From Isochrysis galbana (Eukaryota; Haptophyta; Isochrysidales; Isochrysidaceae), in contig CM030931.1 in NCBI GenBank assembly GCA_018136815.1, positions 981,511 through 1,045,510 on the forward strand: a stretch of 64,000 nucleotides of DNA, in the 5' to 3' direction. Positions 52,457-63,460 of the stretch are shown here, piece by piece. How positions within the stretch are numbered: position 1 is the first letter of the stretch; the number at the start of each line of letters is the position of its first letter. The notes beneath the pieces were generated by a model. That model was not told where the DNA came from, did no database searches, and saw only the letters and a program-made list of their open reading frames with translations. Position numbers and translations under genes: made by a program.

Positions 52457-52947
52457 TTTGGACCGCTCCTTGAGTGGTTGCACGAAAATTATCGCAGCGC
52501 GTCACTCAATCTTCACTAAATCTAAGGCGGGGAGCTCCACATGCTTTCGGGATATATATCGAGTGCAATAGCGAAATTGCGTTGATGCGGATTCGGGGTG
52601 TTCTCCTCTGCGCGCAATGAGCATATCGACCGGTCGACAGGTCGTTTTGAGCATGTCATCCCTGACTTCCTTTCGAGAGTTGTTTGGGTCCCGATACGAA
52701 GTACTAGAGGTAGGAGGGCATCCGCGGGTGCATGCCACGGGTGGCTCCGCTGCGTTGATCTGGGGCCTCGGATCGAAAGTAGTGTTCCCCGCCAGCTACT
52801 CTTCCGTTCACCGCCTTCGAAGTTTTTGGAGATATTGCTACATGCCTCTCGTTCTATGTGCAGTGCATGGTTACCAAGAAACCTTTTAAGATTCACGCCT
52901 CGCACGTGGCTTTGGGACTCTACCGTGAAGCCACGCCCTATTCCCCC
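52457..52947. other. 3' flank of CPSF73 with partial duplication of its last codons
   Basis: 52568-52640 is a diverged copy of 52381-52450 (last CPSF73 codons and stop region; 'GCGGATTCGGG', 'TTCTC', 'CGCGCGCAA'). The rest is unremarkable. Confidence 0.5.
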
Positions 52948-52965
52948 TAAACTTTCCCCTCTTAA

Positions 52966-53966
52966 TAATAAAACAACTGAGCGTTAGTACCACTACTCCG
53001 CACTAGCCCGGTACTATCACGACACCCCTCAGCGCACCTGCCCGTACGCCTTGACGTGTGCTGTCACTAGACACATACGCATATGCACCCCTACGAATCT
53101 CCCCCTTCGCAAACCCCCGGCTCCCATTATAACTCCCCACAAGCTACAATGAGGGAAACCCCATTGAGGCGGACCGACCTACGTCGGGCGACTCTCCGGG
53201 AAAAAGCACCGGGGGGGGGAGGAGGAACCTCTCGTCATGAAAAGAAACGGCACTTACAGCTCTCGCCGCGAGCTGTCCTCGAGAAATAAAAGACTGCGCC
53301 TCGAAATACCTGCCACCGTGGTTCCCGTAGGCGCCTTGAGCGTCTCCCTCCTCATCCCCCTCCTGCCTCCTGTCTCCTGTCGCCAGCCGCCCCTCTCCGC
53401 CCGATTGCTAACGCAAACGAGACCCGTTTCTCACCGCACTCCATCGGGGGGGGGGGTGCAAAACCCCCCCTCCCCCTCCCCCTCTCCCTCTCTCCGTTCT
53501 CCTCCACCTCTGCCCTGCGGCGCGTCGCCATGCGGCGCGCCACGGCCTGCTCTCAGAGGCCCTTTGGGGGCTCCCAGAGGGCCAGCCAGGGCAGCTCAAG
53601 GGGCAGTGGAGGCTGGGGCGCAGCCCCTGGCCCCCCCTGCCTCTCCCACGCACGCTTGCCTCGCTGGCCCTGGGAGCCGCCCGAAGCCCTTTGTCTGCTT
53701 GGCGACCAGGGATGGGGAGGGAGTCAGCTCGAGGGCAGGCCCATGCGCAGGGATGGGGAGGGAGTCAGCTCGAGGGCAGGCCCATGCTGAGTCACGGCCC
53801 GCGCCCACTAGGGGCTAGGGGTCTGGGCCAGAGTGTTGATTGCCGAGCCCCTGCCCTCTGGCAGGGGCTGGGGTTGATTGTACGGGCCCACCCCGGGGGG
53901 TGTCCGCGATGGAGAGAGGGGGGCGCGAGGCCCCCATTGACGCCCCACTTATTTATAAAAGTAGGT
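52966..53966 (-). mobile_element. Family F retroposon, full length, with 18-bp target duplication
   Basis: 1001 bp between TAAACTTTCCCCTCTTAA repeats (52948-52965, 53967-53984). Read leftward: AACCTACTTTTATAAATAAG (hairpin with a 4-bp insertion, 53947-53962), GGGGCGTCAATGG, body as at 20-21 kb, then 'CTCAGTTGTTTTATTATT' at the 3' end. A 40-bp tandem duplication ('GGGATGGGGAGGGAGTCAGC') is found at 53705-53790. Confidence 0.8.
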
Positions 53967-54080
53967 TAAACTTTCCCCTCTTAAGGTGGTTCTAAAGGTT
54001 TTCTTCCTCTGGGGCGAGACGGCGGGTGGCGGCCGCGATAGCTGTCCACCTGCTCGCCTCTGCAGGCCTTCGCTCCATGC

Positions 54081-54225
54081 AGGGCGGTCAAACAGGGGCT
54101 TTTTAACTATTTGTAAGGGTTGGGCTGCATTTTTTGACCGTGGCGCGATGCCCAATAAAAAAGCTTCGGGGGGGGGGCTACCTGACGCTACGAAAATCTT
54201 CGCCAAGAAATGGTGCGATGCGCAC
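54081..54225 (+). repeat. Family G left end fragment
   Basis: AGGGCGGTCAAACAGGGGC at 54081, 'TTTTTAACTATTTG', 'GCTGCATTTTTTGACCGTGG' and a following GC-rich stretch match other G left ends. Confidence 0.55.
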
Positions 54226-54845
54226 CCCCTCTCCCCCCCGGCAGGCTCGCCTGCCTCGCGCGTCCTGGCCTGTCGTGGCCAACCCATCGCTCCAACCCCC
54301 CCTCCCCCCCTGGTCGACAGGCAGACAGGTGCAGAGTGGGGGCCCCTGAGGCCCAGGAGCGCCAGCGAGGGAGAGGCAGGGGAGACCAGGGCACAGCCCC
54401 AGCCTCCTCTGCCCCCCGAGCTGGCCTCCAGGAGCCTCCAGGGGTCGCCAGAGGCAGCTGCAGGCCTGTCGCAGGCGCGCCATCGCGCGTGCCTGCAGGA
54501 GAGGGGAGAGAGAGCGCGGAGAAGGGGGGAAGGCGGAGCGAGGGCTCCGCTCACCGGAAAATATGTAAGTCCCGCACCTGTTTACAGGAGAAGTCGGGAC
54601 TGAGGACGCCGCCAGCCCGGTAGGCATAGGAGGAAGGGGGGAACGGATCACCGGGGGGGGGCGCGGGCCACCGACCATATCTAAGCCCTTTTCCCCTATC
54701 CCCCTAGTAGTGCACGAGGGGAGTCGCCTGATGGCGGGGGGGAAAGGGCCGGGAGAGAGGGGGTGTAGAAAGTTTTGCTGCGTGAGTAGAAAGTAGAGGG
54801 TCCACGGCCGCGTGTGCGGTGAGACTATTAAGAGGTTAATTATTT
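54226..54845 (+). mobile_element. Family E retroposon, 5'-truncated
   Basis: It is the reverse orientation of the copy at 45.5-46.2 kb, with matching blocks 'TGGTCGACAGGCAGACAGG', 'GAGAAGTCGGGACTGAGG' (E-specific) and the 3' end 'GGTGAGACTATTAAGAGG'. The 5' hairpin is missing. Confidence 0.65.
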
Positions 54846-55477
54846 CTTCGGTTTCCGGGGTCCGTCCGGCTCCGGTGCACTACCGAGGCAGAGTCGCCCG
54901 TCGCCCGACGTAGGTCGGTCCGCCTCAATGGTTGTTGCGGGTAAAGGGGGTCACTCCTTCCCTTTTGTATATATATTTCCCCCGTCATCTAGGTTTCCCG
55001 CGCGACTTCCCCCTCGCTGTCACGCTCCGACGCCCCCTCCCCCGCGTCGGCCCACTAGGCCCCCCCCCTCTTCCTCTCTCTCTCTTTCCCCGTTCTCCTC
55101 CTGAGTGTCTCCTTGAGTTTCCGCCCTCGTTTCATCCCCTTCTCTTCCCGCGTGTTTTTCCCTCCCCGTTGTTTACTTTTCCCGCGAGTGTCCTCTCCCT
55201 TGTTCTTCGTCCAGCGATCAGCGCCACCGCTCGAGCGCTCCCGTCCCCTTCTTGTCTGCCTGTGCTCTCGGTGCTCGTCCCGCCCGTCCTCATGCTACCC
55301 GAGACCGAAGCCTCGGTCTCGCCCTCATCCGCACGTGCTTCCCCCGTTCGTGTCCCTCCATCCCCTGCGCTCCCTTCGATTCGTACTTCACATGTTAATG
55401 CCATGCACAGCCCCTCCACACCAACACACACAGCAGCCACAGCCCTTCACCACGCATCCCAACCACAGGTCAATGGG
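54846..55477 (+). other. LINE-A UTR-like start and C/T-rich unassigned DNA
   Basis: 54855-54890 repeats 'GGTTTCCGGGGTCCG' and 'CGGTGCACTACCGAGG', as in inverted LINE-A 3' UTRs. The following 500 bp is pyrimidine-rich with a 236-codon Pro/Ser/Leu-rich frame (54932-55642) that ends inside family F sequence. I do not call it a gene. Confidence 0.35.
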
Positions 55478-55690
55478 TTTTCCCTCATTGTAACTTGTGG
55501 GGAGTTACAATGGGAGCCGGGGCTTGCGAGGGGGGAGATTCGGAGGGGTGCATATGCGTATGTGTCTAGTGTCAACACACGTCAAGGCGTACGGGCAGGT
55601 GCGCTAAGGGGTGTCGTGATAGTACCGGGCTGGTGGGAGTAGTGAGTAGTGGTACTGACGCTCAGCTGTTTTATTATTATTATATATTCC
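55478..55690 (+). mobile_element. Family F 3' fragment
   Basis: Matches the last about 210 bp of F elements ('CATTGTAACTTGTGGGGAG', 'CGGGCTGGTGGGAGTAGTG') and ends 'GCTCAGCTGTTTTATTATTA'. It is 5'-truncated. Confidence 0.65.
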
Positions 55691-56331
55691 CAGCCTCACG
55701 GCTTACGGCCAACGGCCAATCGTTGGTCTTGAGCAACACAGAACATAGACATAGAGCTGTTTCGGGAGCAACATTCTGAGCAATGAGCAACGGCAACGAC
55801 GTTCTATAAGCCCATACATACTATCCTCCCCTAGCGCCAGCGCCCCGCACCTGCCGTTTCGGCCGCGCGGTGGGCGGCGGCTCGTTGGCGCGGGCGGCTC
55901 ACGGGCGGCGGCCGACGCGCTACCTGCGCGGCGCGCGGCAGCTCGGCGCTCGGCGGCGTGCACGCCCGCGCGCCGGGACGCGGCGAGTTTGAGGCGTGGA
56001 TTCGCCGCCGTGAGCGTGGCCGTGACGCACTGGCCGCGCGTCTGTCTCGAAAAATATTGTGACCTTTGATGTGCAGCCCCGCCGCAGAAGTGAGAAGGAG
56101 CAACTCACGCCTCACATGCACTCTACACTCTCCGAGTGTCCTCCTTCGCGCCTGTCCAATCCCCTCTGGGTTCATAAAGGCAGTTGTCTTACACTCATAG
56201 CCTCAATAGCCCACAGCCCGCACACCACCTGCAATCACAATACCTAATCTGTTGCTCCATGCGACTCGACTTTTTTCTTTTCTCTGCATTCGCCGATTGT
56301 TACTAAGACTGAACACACTCGTTCAAAGCTA
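55691..56331. other. Intergenic
   Basis: GC-rich island at 55840-56040 with Arg/Ala frames on the minus strand. No gene is recognised. It lies downstream of the alpha-galactosidase stop at 56332. Confidence 0.3.
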
Positions 56332-58252
56332 TCATCTTTCTAAGACAACGATGGGGGTGAAAAGAAGAAATGCCGAATCATATGGAGCGACGGATAAGGC
56401 GATTGCCGTAGTCACCGGCGAAGCTTCATGGGATCTACGCGCCCAGATATCGCGCACTGCGTACGAAGGCGCGGTAAGATTGACCTTCGAGAGCGCTAGA
56501 AAGTACGCAAGAGATTTTGGTGAGGTATTGATCAAGAGAATAGCTGCACCACCACCTGGTTGAGGCTTGGCCCACAACTGGCCGGAGAGGCCTCTTGCCA
56601 TAATTCGACCCCCTGTCAACTCGTAGCGAACGCGCTGGCTCAAGACAGCTGACGTACTTGTCGGCGTCTGACGAACCAGGCGTTCTACTGAGGTGTTTCT
56701 TCCTCCAAGCTCCGTATTGGCGCCAACCAATTGATCACCTGTGTTCTGTGTATGTGGCCGATTACCTCGTTCTTGATCCTCGATTTCGTCAACAAGGAGG
56801 CCAGGGTGGCCTGCCCAGGCTTGGTTGACAGCAATGGCTTCTTTATTGCCGATGAAATCGAGGACCGTCTCGAGACGGTCGTCGCTGAGGACGAGCCCTA
56901 AGATTAGGGGCGCTGAGATAATGCACCATGCCCCAAAATGGGCCCGATTCCACACGGCCCATGTGCCTTCCGAAGGTTCTACGACATTGCCGACTTCGAG
57001 CCTGTATTTTGTGTCGGAGCAGTGGGGAACAATTAGATGAGAAATTGAGAATGACGCATCTGCCACACTCGACGCTAGTGCACATTCCGACCACTACAAG
57101 GGAGTCGGGCCCTTCAACAAAATGCGTTTGCTCACATATCGGGATACGCCCAACAACCGGGCACGGACAGAGGTTCTTGCCAGTCTAGGAATCGACGTGC
57201 GGTTTGAAGGTTATCGAACCACGACATGCTGCCGGTATTGATGTCTCCAGATGTACGGTACCTGAAGAGCAATGATCAAGGATGGAATTCGATTGAAAAT
57301 AATCGGCGAATTGTTTCTCTATCGACGTTGGTTGAGATGGCATCAGGGCCAAACGACATGGGAAGTCCCCTTGGGGGGGGGGGGGGGGCGGAAAGCGACG
57401 GGGGGGGGGGGGGGATAAGTGTATCAATTCAGAAGGAAAGAAATTACTCAGACCTGTCAATGACGCAATGGGCAAGCAGAGGACCGGTAGAGGTGAGAGC
57501 AGTACATATTGGCTCATCACTTACCAATTGAATGGGCACCAATCCTTTGTCGGACAGCTCGAATTGTCTGAGTTCGTGCAATGGCCCCAATGACAATTTT
57601 CAATATGGTATGACTTTCCCGTTGCTTTCATCAGCTCAGCGTAATGCGTCATGTTTCTCTGCTGACCACAGCCATCAATCTTGACGCTCTGTGGTAGCAA
57701 GGCACAAGAGGTGTTACGAAGCATCTTGGCATACGGAGCAAGGGACAGGCGACGACAGAGCTCATGTACATCGAATCCAAACTTTGACAGCGAGCGAATA
57801 TCGCCCTCGTAATTCTTCTCAAGCTCGACGTGCTCGCCACATTTACAGCCATTGAGATACCAACCAGCAGAAAGGCCGAGGTCCTGGAGTTTCTGTACCA
57901 TCCCGGCCATATCTGGAAACTTTGGATCAATTGTCGGAAGACCAGCTTGGTCATGCTGTCGGCTTGGCGGCGCGCCTGCAGTGCAGTCTTCCCACCCCTC
58001 GTCCACTCCGACGGAGCAATATCCCAGATCACACAGCGAGACTTTCCCTGGGTGTCCAGCGATGGTGCGGTTGCGCGCAATTAAAGCCTCACCAGCCTGA
58101 AGGATGTTATTCTGAGAGATGTCTGTGTGGAATGCGTTCCACGACCTCCATCCCATCGGTGGAGTCCTGGCCAGCCCATTCCACCCGGGCGCAAAGTCCG
58201 TCGACCTCGACAACGTCATGTGGAGCAGAGCGAGCAGGGCGAGCGAGCGCAT
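56332..58252 (-). CDS. Alpha-galactosidase (GH27), secreted or lysosomal
   Basis: GH27 enzymes hydrolyse terminal alpha-galactosides with retention. Exons: 58252-57525, 57261-57136, 57001-56332 (507 residues); both introns split a codon after its second base. Signal peptide 'MRSLALLALLHMTLSRSTDF'. Then 'WNGLARTPPMGWRSWNAF', 'DEGWEDC', the nucleophile motif 'VKIDGCG', the acid/base motif 'YRTSGDI' at the start of exon 2, 'CWAYPDMLEVG' across the second joint, 'HFGAWCIISAPLILGL' and 'NKEAIAVNQAWAGH'. The intron 57262-57524 contains two C/G runs. The C-terminal beta domain is present. All active-site residues appear intact. Confidence 0.95.
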
Positions 58253-58685
58253 CGCGCGGTGCGAGCGAGCGCCCCCCGTCCGCCGCCCTGCCCGGTCCCC
58301 CTTCCTCCTCCCGCCTCCCCTGTTTCGTCAAGTGCGACGAGCGGGCGACGAGATGGAGAGAGAGAGTGAGACATAGCGGACGGGCGGCTCACCCTTACTC
58401 TTTTCCCCCTCGCTTCTTCTCTCCTGTTTGCCCGCCAGGTCTCGGGTCCAAAAGACGCGGGAGACGGCCGCCCCCGCCCCTTCCCCCCGCAGCCGCCCGC
58501 CCCCCCTCCCCCCTCCAGCCCCCCCCCCCTTAATTGTGTCGGCCGGTCGTATTCTCTGGCCTCGGAAAGACGGACGGGATCTCCCTCCACCGCTCTCCAC
58601 CCGGTGGCAGTCAGCTACCTACCCGTTGGACGGCGGGCACAGCTCGCAAGGCGGCAAGGCGTGAGCAAGCATTATCCATAGCTAG
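58253..58685. promoter_or_regulatory. Divergent promoter region between alpha-galactosidase and RR-TZF genes
   Basis: 433 bp separate two start codons that point away from each other. The region is GC-rich, with C-runs at 58496-58530. No TATA box stands out. A shared bidirectional promoter is an inference from the spacing alone. Confidence 0.4.
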
Positions 58686-59707
58686 ATGGCCCTCTCCGGT
58701 GAGTCGCGTCGCACCTCTCTCAGTGCCACGCTCGTCTCAGGGATGGCTCATTCCTGGAGAGCCACAGCCCAAAGCCCTCTGACGCATGTGAGTGCATTGC
58801 TTGTGACAGTTCCTGCGGACAAGATGGAAATTCGGCTCTACCTCGAAGCGATGAAACTAGCTGACCTTTTCCGCTCCGCTGCAAACGAAATCGCGCCGCT
58901 CGATTTATCTGACCACTCAAAGGTCAGAGAGGTCCTGCTGAAGCCGCTTGCTCGGATTGAAGAAGCTCGCGCCGCTTGCAGCGAGCCGGCAGCACGTCAA
59001 CTGGCCTCGCTTTTGGTCCTTGGCTCTCGCCACAAGTCGGTTCGATGTAAAAATGTTTCGCACGGCTCAGAATGCCGCTTTGGTGCCCAATGCTGCTTCA
59101 TGCACGGGGATCATGACAGGTTTGTAATCACTGACTTCTCTGCCCACCTTGAAGTATGTTGTTGCTGGCCTCTTCCAAATATACATAGAGAATGACAGCG
59201 TCTCCTTTGTGCCTGGGCTCACGGCCTTTACTTCTTGCTTCGCATCACAGGCGGCGTGACCCCATGCAGCATCCCACGAGATTGGTCATGTGCCCCAAAG
59301 CAAAGTCGGGGTGCATCATGGGTGATGCCTGTGACATGGTGCACACCTCTACAGAAGCTGAAACTCACCCCATCGCACTTCTGCGTCAGCTTCGATCGGT
59401 CCAGTCATCCGCGTCGAATCGGCTTTCGAGCGACAATCTACTCGCGGCCTGCCCATTTGCCGCCCAACTGGGAATCAAGCAGTTCTCCGAAGACGGCAGG
59501 TGCGGTCCAACACTACAATCATCCGGTGCCGATACTTCGTCCCCCCATCACTCGTTTTCACTCATGGTCCCACATATGAATCAAAGACAAGTCACACGTG
59601 CACACCTAGCCGCGGCCTGTCCGATCCTCCCGTGCAAATTTAGCAAGCTGGCTGGGTGCTCAAGCATGACTTTTCCGCGTCTTTCGATCGCGTGCCCTTC
59701 GTTGTAG
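58686..59707 (+). CDS. Tandem CCCH zinc-finger protein (plant RR-TZF type)
   Basis: Such proteins bind AU-rich RNA and affect mRNA turnover. Exon 1 58686-59119; exon 2 from 59251; the intron is phase 2. Finger 1 'CKNVSHGSECRFGAQCCFMH' is C-x8-C-x5-C-x3-H. The joint gives 'DRRRDPMQHP', the linker typical of plant-type fingers. Finger 2 'CPKAKSGCIMGDACDMVH' is C-x6-C-x5-C-x3-H. The frame stays open to 59707. The true 3' end is unclear: further frames at 59748-60350 and 60481-61098 may be later exons of the same gene. Confidence 0.75.
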
Positions 59708-59747
59708 TGTTGCCATCAGTGGGGCAGTTGGCACCCAGGATGCCAGA

Positions 59748-60350
59748 ATGAAAGCCTGCCGTCTCGTCATTAATGGGAAATTGGCAGCCTACATGCTTGA
59801 TGCGCAGATAATAGGCGATTCGCCCTCGACGCCAAACATTCTGCCAAAATCTCTACCGTTGAGTACACACGTGCATTCCCTTGAACCAAAGAGGCAGCGA
59901 GCCGTTATGGCTACCCACGGCAACGCGCCCCAGTTATCTGTATCAGCAATGACCGGGGCGCCGCCTTTCCCCGAAGCCTTCATCGCCTTCCAGCAGAGCC
60001 TCGATGCAAATGAGATTGCCGCTAATTCGCATGTCGACATTCAGCAAGAGCTCGCTCTGAGGCTATGCGATCACATACAGACAGTGATCAGATTGAGCTC
60101 CGGAAAAACGCTTTCTTCAGCTTTGCGTAGGGGCCACTCCGGGGAGCATTTGCTTCCGGTCAGCGCTGTGACTGCTTCATTCGTTGCAGATCAGGGCGGG
60201 GTCATCTCTAGCCTGACGCACGTCGCGCGTGGTCTTGGTTACTCAAAGTTGACGAGCTTCTTGGCGGGACGTCACATGAACAAGTGCTTAAGGCTCTTTC
60301 ACGATAGCAAGCTAAATCAGGCGAGCCTTGTCTTGCCATGTAATGAATGA
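59748..60350 (+). CDS. Unassigned ORF, possible continuation of the zinc-finger gene
   Basis: 200 codons, with normal-looking composition. The segment 'GGVISSLTHVARGLGYSKLT' followed by 'SFLAGRHMNKCLRLF' resembles the helical layout of LOTUS/OST-HTH RNA-binding domains, but the similarity is weak and unverified. It may be an exon of the gene starting at 58686, which would put an RNA-binding partner domain in the same protein. Confidence 0.4.
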   Translation: MKACRLVINGKLAAYMLDAQIIGDSPSTPNILPKSLPLSTHVHSLEPKRQRAVMATHGNAPQLSVSAMTGAPPFPEAFIAFQQSLDANEIAANSHVDIQQELALRLCDHIQTVIRLSSGKTLSSALRRGHSGEHLLPVSAVTASFVADQGGVISSLTHVARGLGYSKLTSFLAGRHMNKCLRLFHDSKLNQASLVLPCNE

Positions 60351-60480
60351 GCTAGGCACCCTCATCCCTGGGTGCGATGGCAGTAGTACGAGGACTTGCT
60401 CGCCGTTCAGCTCTTGAGCGGACGCAATCGCACTGCACTAGGGAGTTCCCAAAAGGTACATTAACGTCACGCACCCTTCC

Positions 60481-61098
60481 TTGGCACAGACATTCATTGT
60501 GTCGCTCGCTTATGAGAACGGCACATGCAATTGTACGCGGACAAGTAATGGGATGCTGGTGAAGCCGAATTCGACATTGATTCCTCTACTGTCCTTTCGA
60601 GAGGACATCTTTCACAGCACTATCCGCAGCCTCGAGACCCTCGGGCGTGAGATCGTTCGCGAGCGAAGCCCAAAACGGTGTGGTGGTGGGAATACAACAG
60701 GTGCGATGAGCACCCGTACTAGAGCGACACCCAGATCGCTGCTCATTCCGGCATACGAGCAGATTACAACCCCGTCGTTCCACATGGTCCAATCGGCAGT
60801 GGGAGACTACGTCAAAACATCGTGTTCCAGCGCCAACCCGTGCATTTCTGCTCGAAAAGCTTTGCTCCCTCACCTACTTCAAGCAGCACCCCTGTCCTTA
60901 ACTTCTGCAACATGTGCCCACTCGATGTCACGCAAGTCACCATCGTCGATACACGATTGGCTCAGTCAGCCACAACTATGGCAAACGTCGTCATTCAAAG
61001 AGCTTGCCGATCTGCAAGAACTTTGCAGTCCAGGTAGAAAGTGTCCCGGCGAAGTCCAGCTCCCGCGGCTGCCGCACTCCTTGCTTTCCGATTGCTAG
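60481..61098 (+). CDS. Unassigned ORF
   Basis: 205 codons, same strand and spacing as the ORF before it. No domain is recognised. The N-terminal third ('FHSTIRSLETLGREIVRERS') looks helical; the rest is Ser/Pro-rich. It could be a last exon. A possible AATAAA-like signal (TAATAAAC) lies at about 61204. Confidence 0.3.
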   Translation: MAQTFIVSLAYENGTCNCTRTSNGMLVKPNSTLIPLLSFREDIFHSTIRSLETLGREIVRERSPKRCGGGNTTGAMSTRTRATPRSLLIPAYEQITTPSFHMVQSAVGDYVKTSCSSANPCISARKALLPHLLQAAPLSLTSATCAHSMSRKSPSSIHDWLSQPQLWQTSSFKELADLQELCSPGRKCPGEVQLPRLPHSLLSDC

Positions 61099-61999
61099 GA
61101 GAGCAAGAAGCAGAGAACCTCATGAAACACCGCGACGTTTTTTACCTAGTAGTATTACCCACTCTGTTTGCCTTTTTGTGACCCGAGCTCGGGCTGCGTA
61201 TGACTAATAAACAATCGATCGCATAGACTTAATCCACTTCAGGCCAGAGACGGATGATTTCAAATTCGTACCGACGAGAGCAGTGCAATTTATCGTGTGC
61301 TTGCGCTTGAATCTTGATATGAGACGTGGTGTCGTACACATTACACATTCGTGGCATATGTTTTGTTAGTTTTTGCTGTTGGTCCCTCTCACGAGTGTCT
61401 GTTTGGTGAGGGTTGTGAGATGAGTTGTGAGATATCTATGACTCACTTGATTGGGGAGAGGTGTGCATCTCGTTCTTTGCTCTCTATCACTCTCGTTTCC
61501 TCTTTGTTCGTGTCCCTGTATGGCTGGCCGCTCCCGTATACGTTAATGTTTGGCGGTTTGCGCGTGATACTGTGAGTGTTTGCGCTTTGTATCTCCAGCG
61601 CCCCCCTCAGGGACAGATAGGTATCTTTTAATGTTCGGTTTGGCGGTAAACGTCGTTCACACTAAGGGAAGTCGCGTTCCGTCAAAAGAGGACCAGGTGA
61701 TAGTTTTGTTTTTGCTTAGAATGTTATGTGGGGTTGGAAGGCGCGTGCGCATAACAACTTTTCCCTCACGGTACCCCACCCCACTTTTCGGAACACGCCT
61801 AACACCTGCAGCTAAATCTTCATCTTCTTCGTCTTTTTCTCATTGTCCTCGTCCTCGATCCTGTTGTCAATGTCGTTCTGCTGGCAGGCGACCTGGTCGA
61901 GGTCGCTTGGCTGATCCTGGGTGACGAGGTTCGTGATGCGTGAGAGGATGGCCTTCTAGTCCTCCATCCAGAGTTTGCCAGCTGCTCGGCGCACTTGCA
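61099..61999. other. Intergenic with a possible minus-strand coding remnant
   Basis: 61820-61985 on the minus strand reads 'AILSRITNLVTQDQPSDLDQ' and an acidic/lysine-rich end 'DNEKKTKK', with an in-frame stop upstream. This looks like a decayed or mis-spliced exon cut by the F element that starts at 62000. The remainder holds nothing I recognise. Confidence 0.3.
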
Positions 62000-62545
62000 C
62001 CATGGCCCTCCTGTCGCCAGCCGCCCCCCTTCGCCCGTTTGCTAACGCAAACAGGGCCCGTTTCTTACCGCACTCCATCGGGGGGGGCGCAAATTCCCCC
62101 CTCTCCCTCTCTCCATTCTCCTCCGCCCCTCTCCCTGCGGCGCGTCGCCATGCGGCGCGCCACGGCCTGCTCTCAGAGGGCCTTTGGGGGCTCCCAGAGG
62201 GCCAGCAAGGGCAGCTCAGGGGGCAGTGGAGGCTGGGGCTCAGCCCCTGGCCCCCCCTGCCTCTCCCACGCTTGCCACGCTGGCCATTGGAGCCTCCCAG
62301 TGGCCTCTGTATGCCTGGCGACCAGGGGAGGGGGGGGAGTCAGCTCGAGGGCAGGCCCATGCTGGGCGTGGGAGTGCGAGTCTCGGCCCGCGCCCACTAG
62401 GGGTCTGGGCCAGAGTGTTGATTGCCCAGCCCCTGCCAAAGGGCAGGGGCTGGGGTTGATTGTACGGGCCCACCCCGGGGGGTGTCCGCGATGGAGAGGG
62501 GGGGGCGCGAGGCCCCCATTGACCCCCACTTATAAAAGTAGGTTG
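62000..62545 (-). mobile_element. Family F retroposon, 3'-truncated
   Basis: It has the 5' hairpin ACTTATAAAAGT (62528-62539) and matches F up to about 62000 ('GCTAACGCAAACAGGGCCC', 'GGGGCTCCCAGAGGGCC'). The 3' half with the TTA microsatellite is missing. No target duplication is seen. Confidence 0.65.
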
Positions 62546-62669
62546 TCCGGATCTCCTCGTAGGTGCGGTGACCGAGTCGCTTGGCGAGGAAGACAAAGTA
62601 CTGGCCCATGGCGAGGAGCGAGGACGCCGCTCTTGTAGGAAGGGGAGGAGAGAAGTGTGGTGGTGTGCG

Positions 62670-63048
62670 CATCCGCAAGCGGCCGATTTCGACGCAGTGC
62701 GCGGGGGCGGCGGGAGCGATTGGCGTGGCTGTGAGGGCGGCATACCGCACTTTGGTGCTGGTAGCGGTATCCATTTGGTGAGCGGTGACTCGAACGGCCT
62801 CGTGGCGCCCCCGGTCGCGGGTCGAAGTTGGGCACTCACGGCGCGTCTTGGGGCGTGACGACGTCATCACCGGGGGCCGCAAGCGGCCGATTTTGACGCA
62901 GTGCGCGGGGGCGGCGGGCGCGATTGCGTGGCTGTGAGGGCGGCATACCGCACGCACTTTGGTGTTGGTAGCGGCATCCATTTGGTGAGCGGTGACTCGA
63001 ACGGCCTCGTGGCGCCCCCGGTCGCGGGTCGAAGTTGGGTTCTCGAGC
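62670..63048 (+). repeat. Tandem duplication of about 205 bp
   Basis: Copy 1 (about 62675-62835) and copy 2 (about 62878-63045) share 'CGCAAGCGGCCGATTT', 'GACGCAGTGCGCGGGGGCGG' and 'CCATTTGGTGAGCGGTGACT' in the same order, with few differences. Confidence 0.85.
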
Positions 63049-63204
63049 CCTTGGTGTTTTTAGCGGTTAGCGTCTTTAGTTTTTGCGATACTTACGTACA
63101 CGTTCAAGTCCATAAAAACATAGTGAAAATATATTGCTGTGCGTATAGAACCAGGATCTTTGGTCCAGGTCAGCTGCCGATGCCCATGGTTTCGTGTTTC
63201 GCTG

Positions 63205-63460
63205 CGAGTGGCGCGCATGAAGGCCATCGGTAAAATAATACCGGAGGGGGGCCTGAAATATATTTCCGCACGGCCGTCGTCAGAGGTCAGAGGCCTGAAA
63301 TCGGGTATTTTTCGAAAATTTTGCCGGAAGACCCCCGGTTTTTTTTTGCTGATCTCCCATACCCGAACCTATAGGGAGCTTATTTAGGCCTTCGTTTGCC
63401 CATTATCATTACAGATGGTGCCCTCCGCACCCCCCTAGTGAGTGACCGGGCTATTATTGA
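63205..63460 (-). repeat. Family I repeat, uninterrupted copy
   Basis: Inverted relative to the copies at 1-160 and 20.1/21.3 kb. It carries 'AATAAGCTCCCTATAGGTT'-type sequence inverted at about 63368-63390 and is the empty-site counterpart for the F insertion at 20157-21119. Confidence 0.65.

Noticed and set aside
54932-55642. 236-codon Pro/Ser/Leu-rich frame
   Set aside because: Pyrimidine-rich DNA gives open frames by composition, and its end lies inside a family F element.
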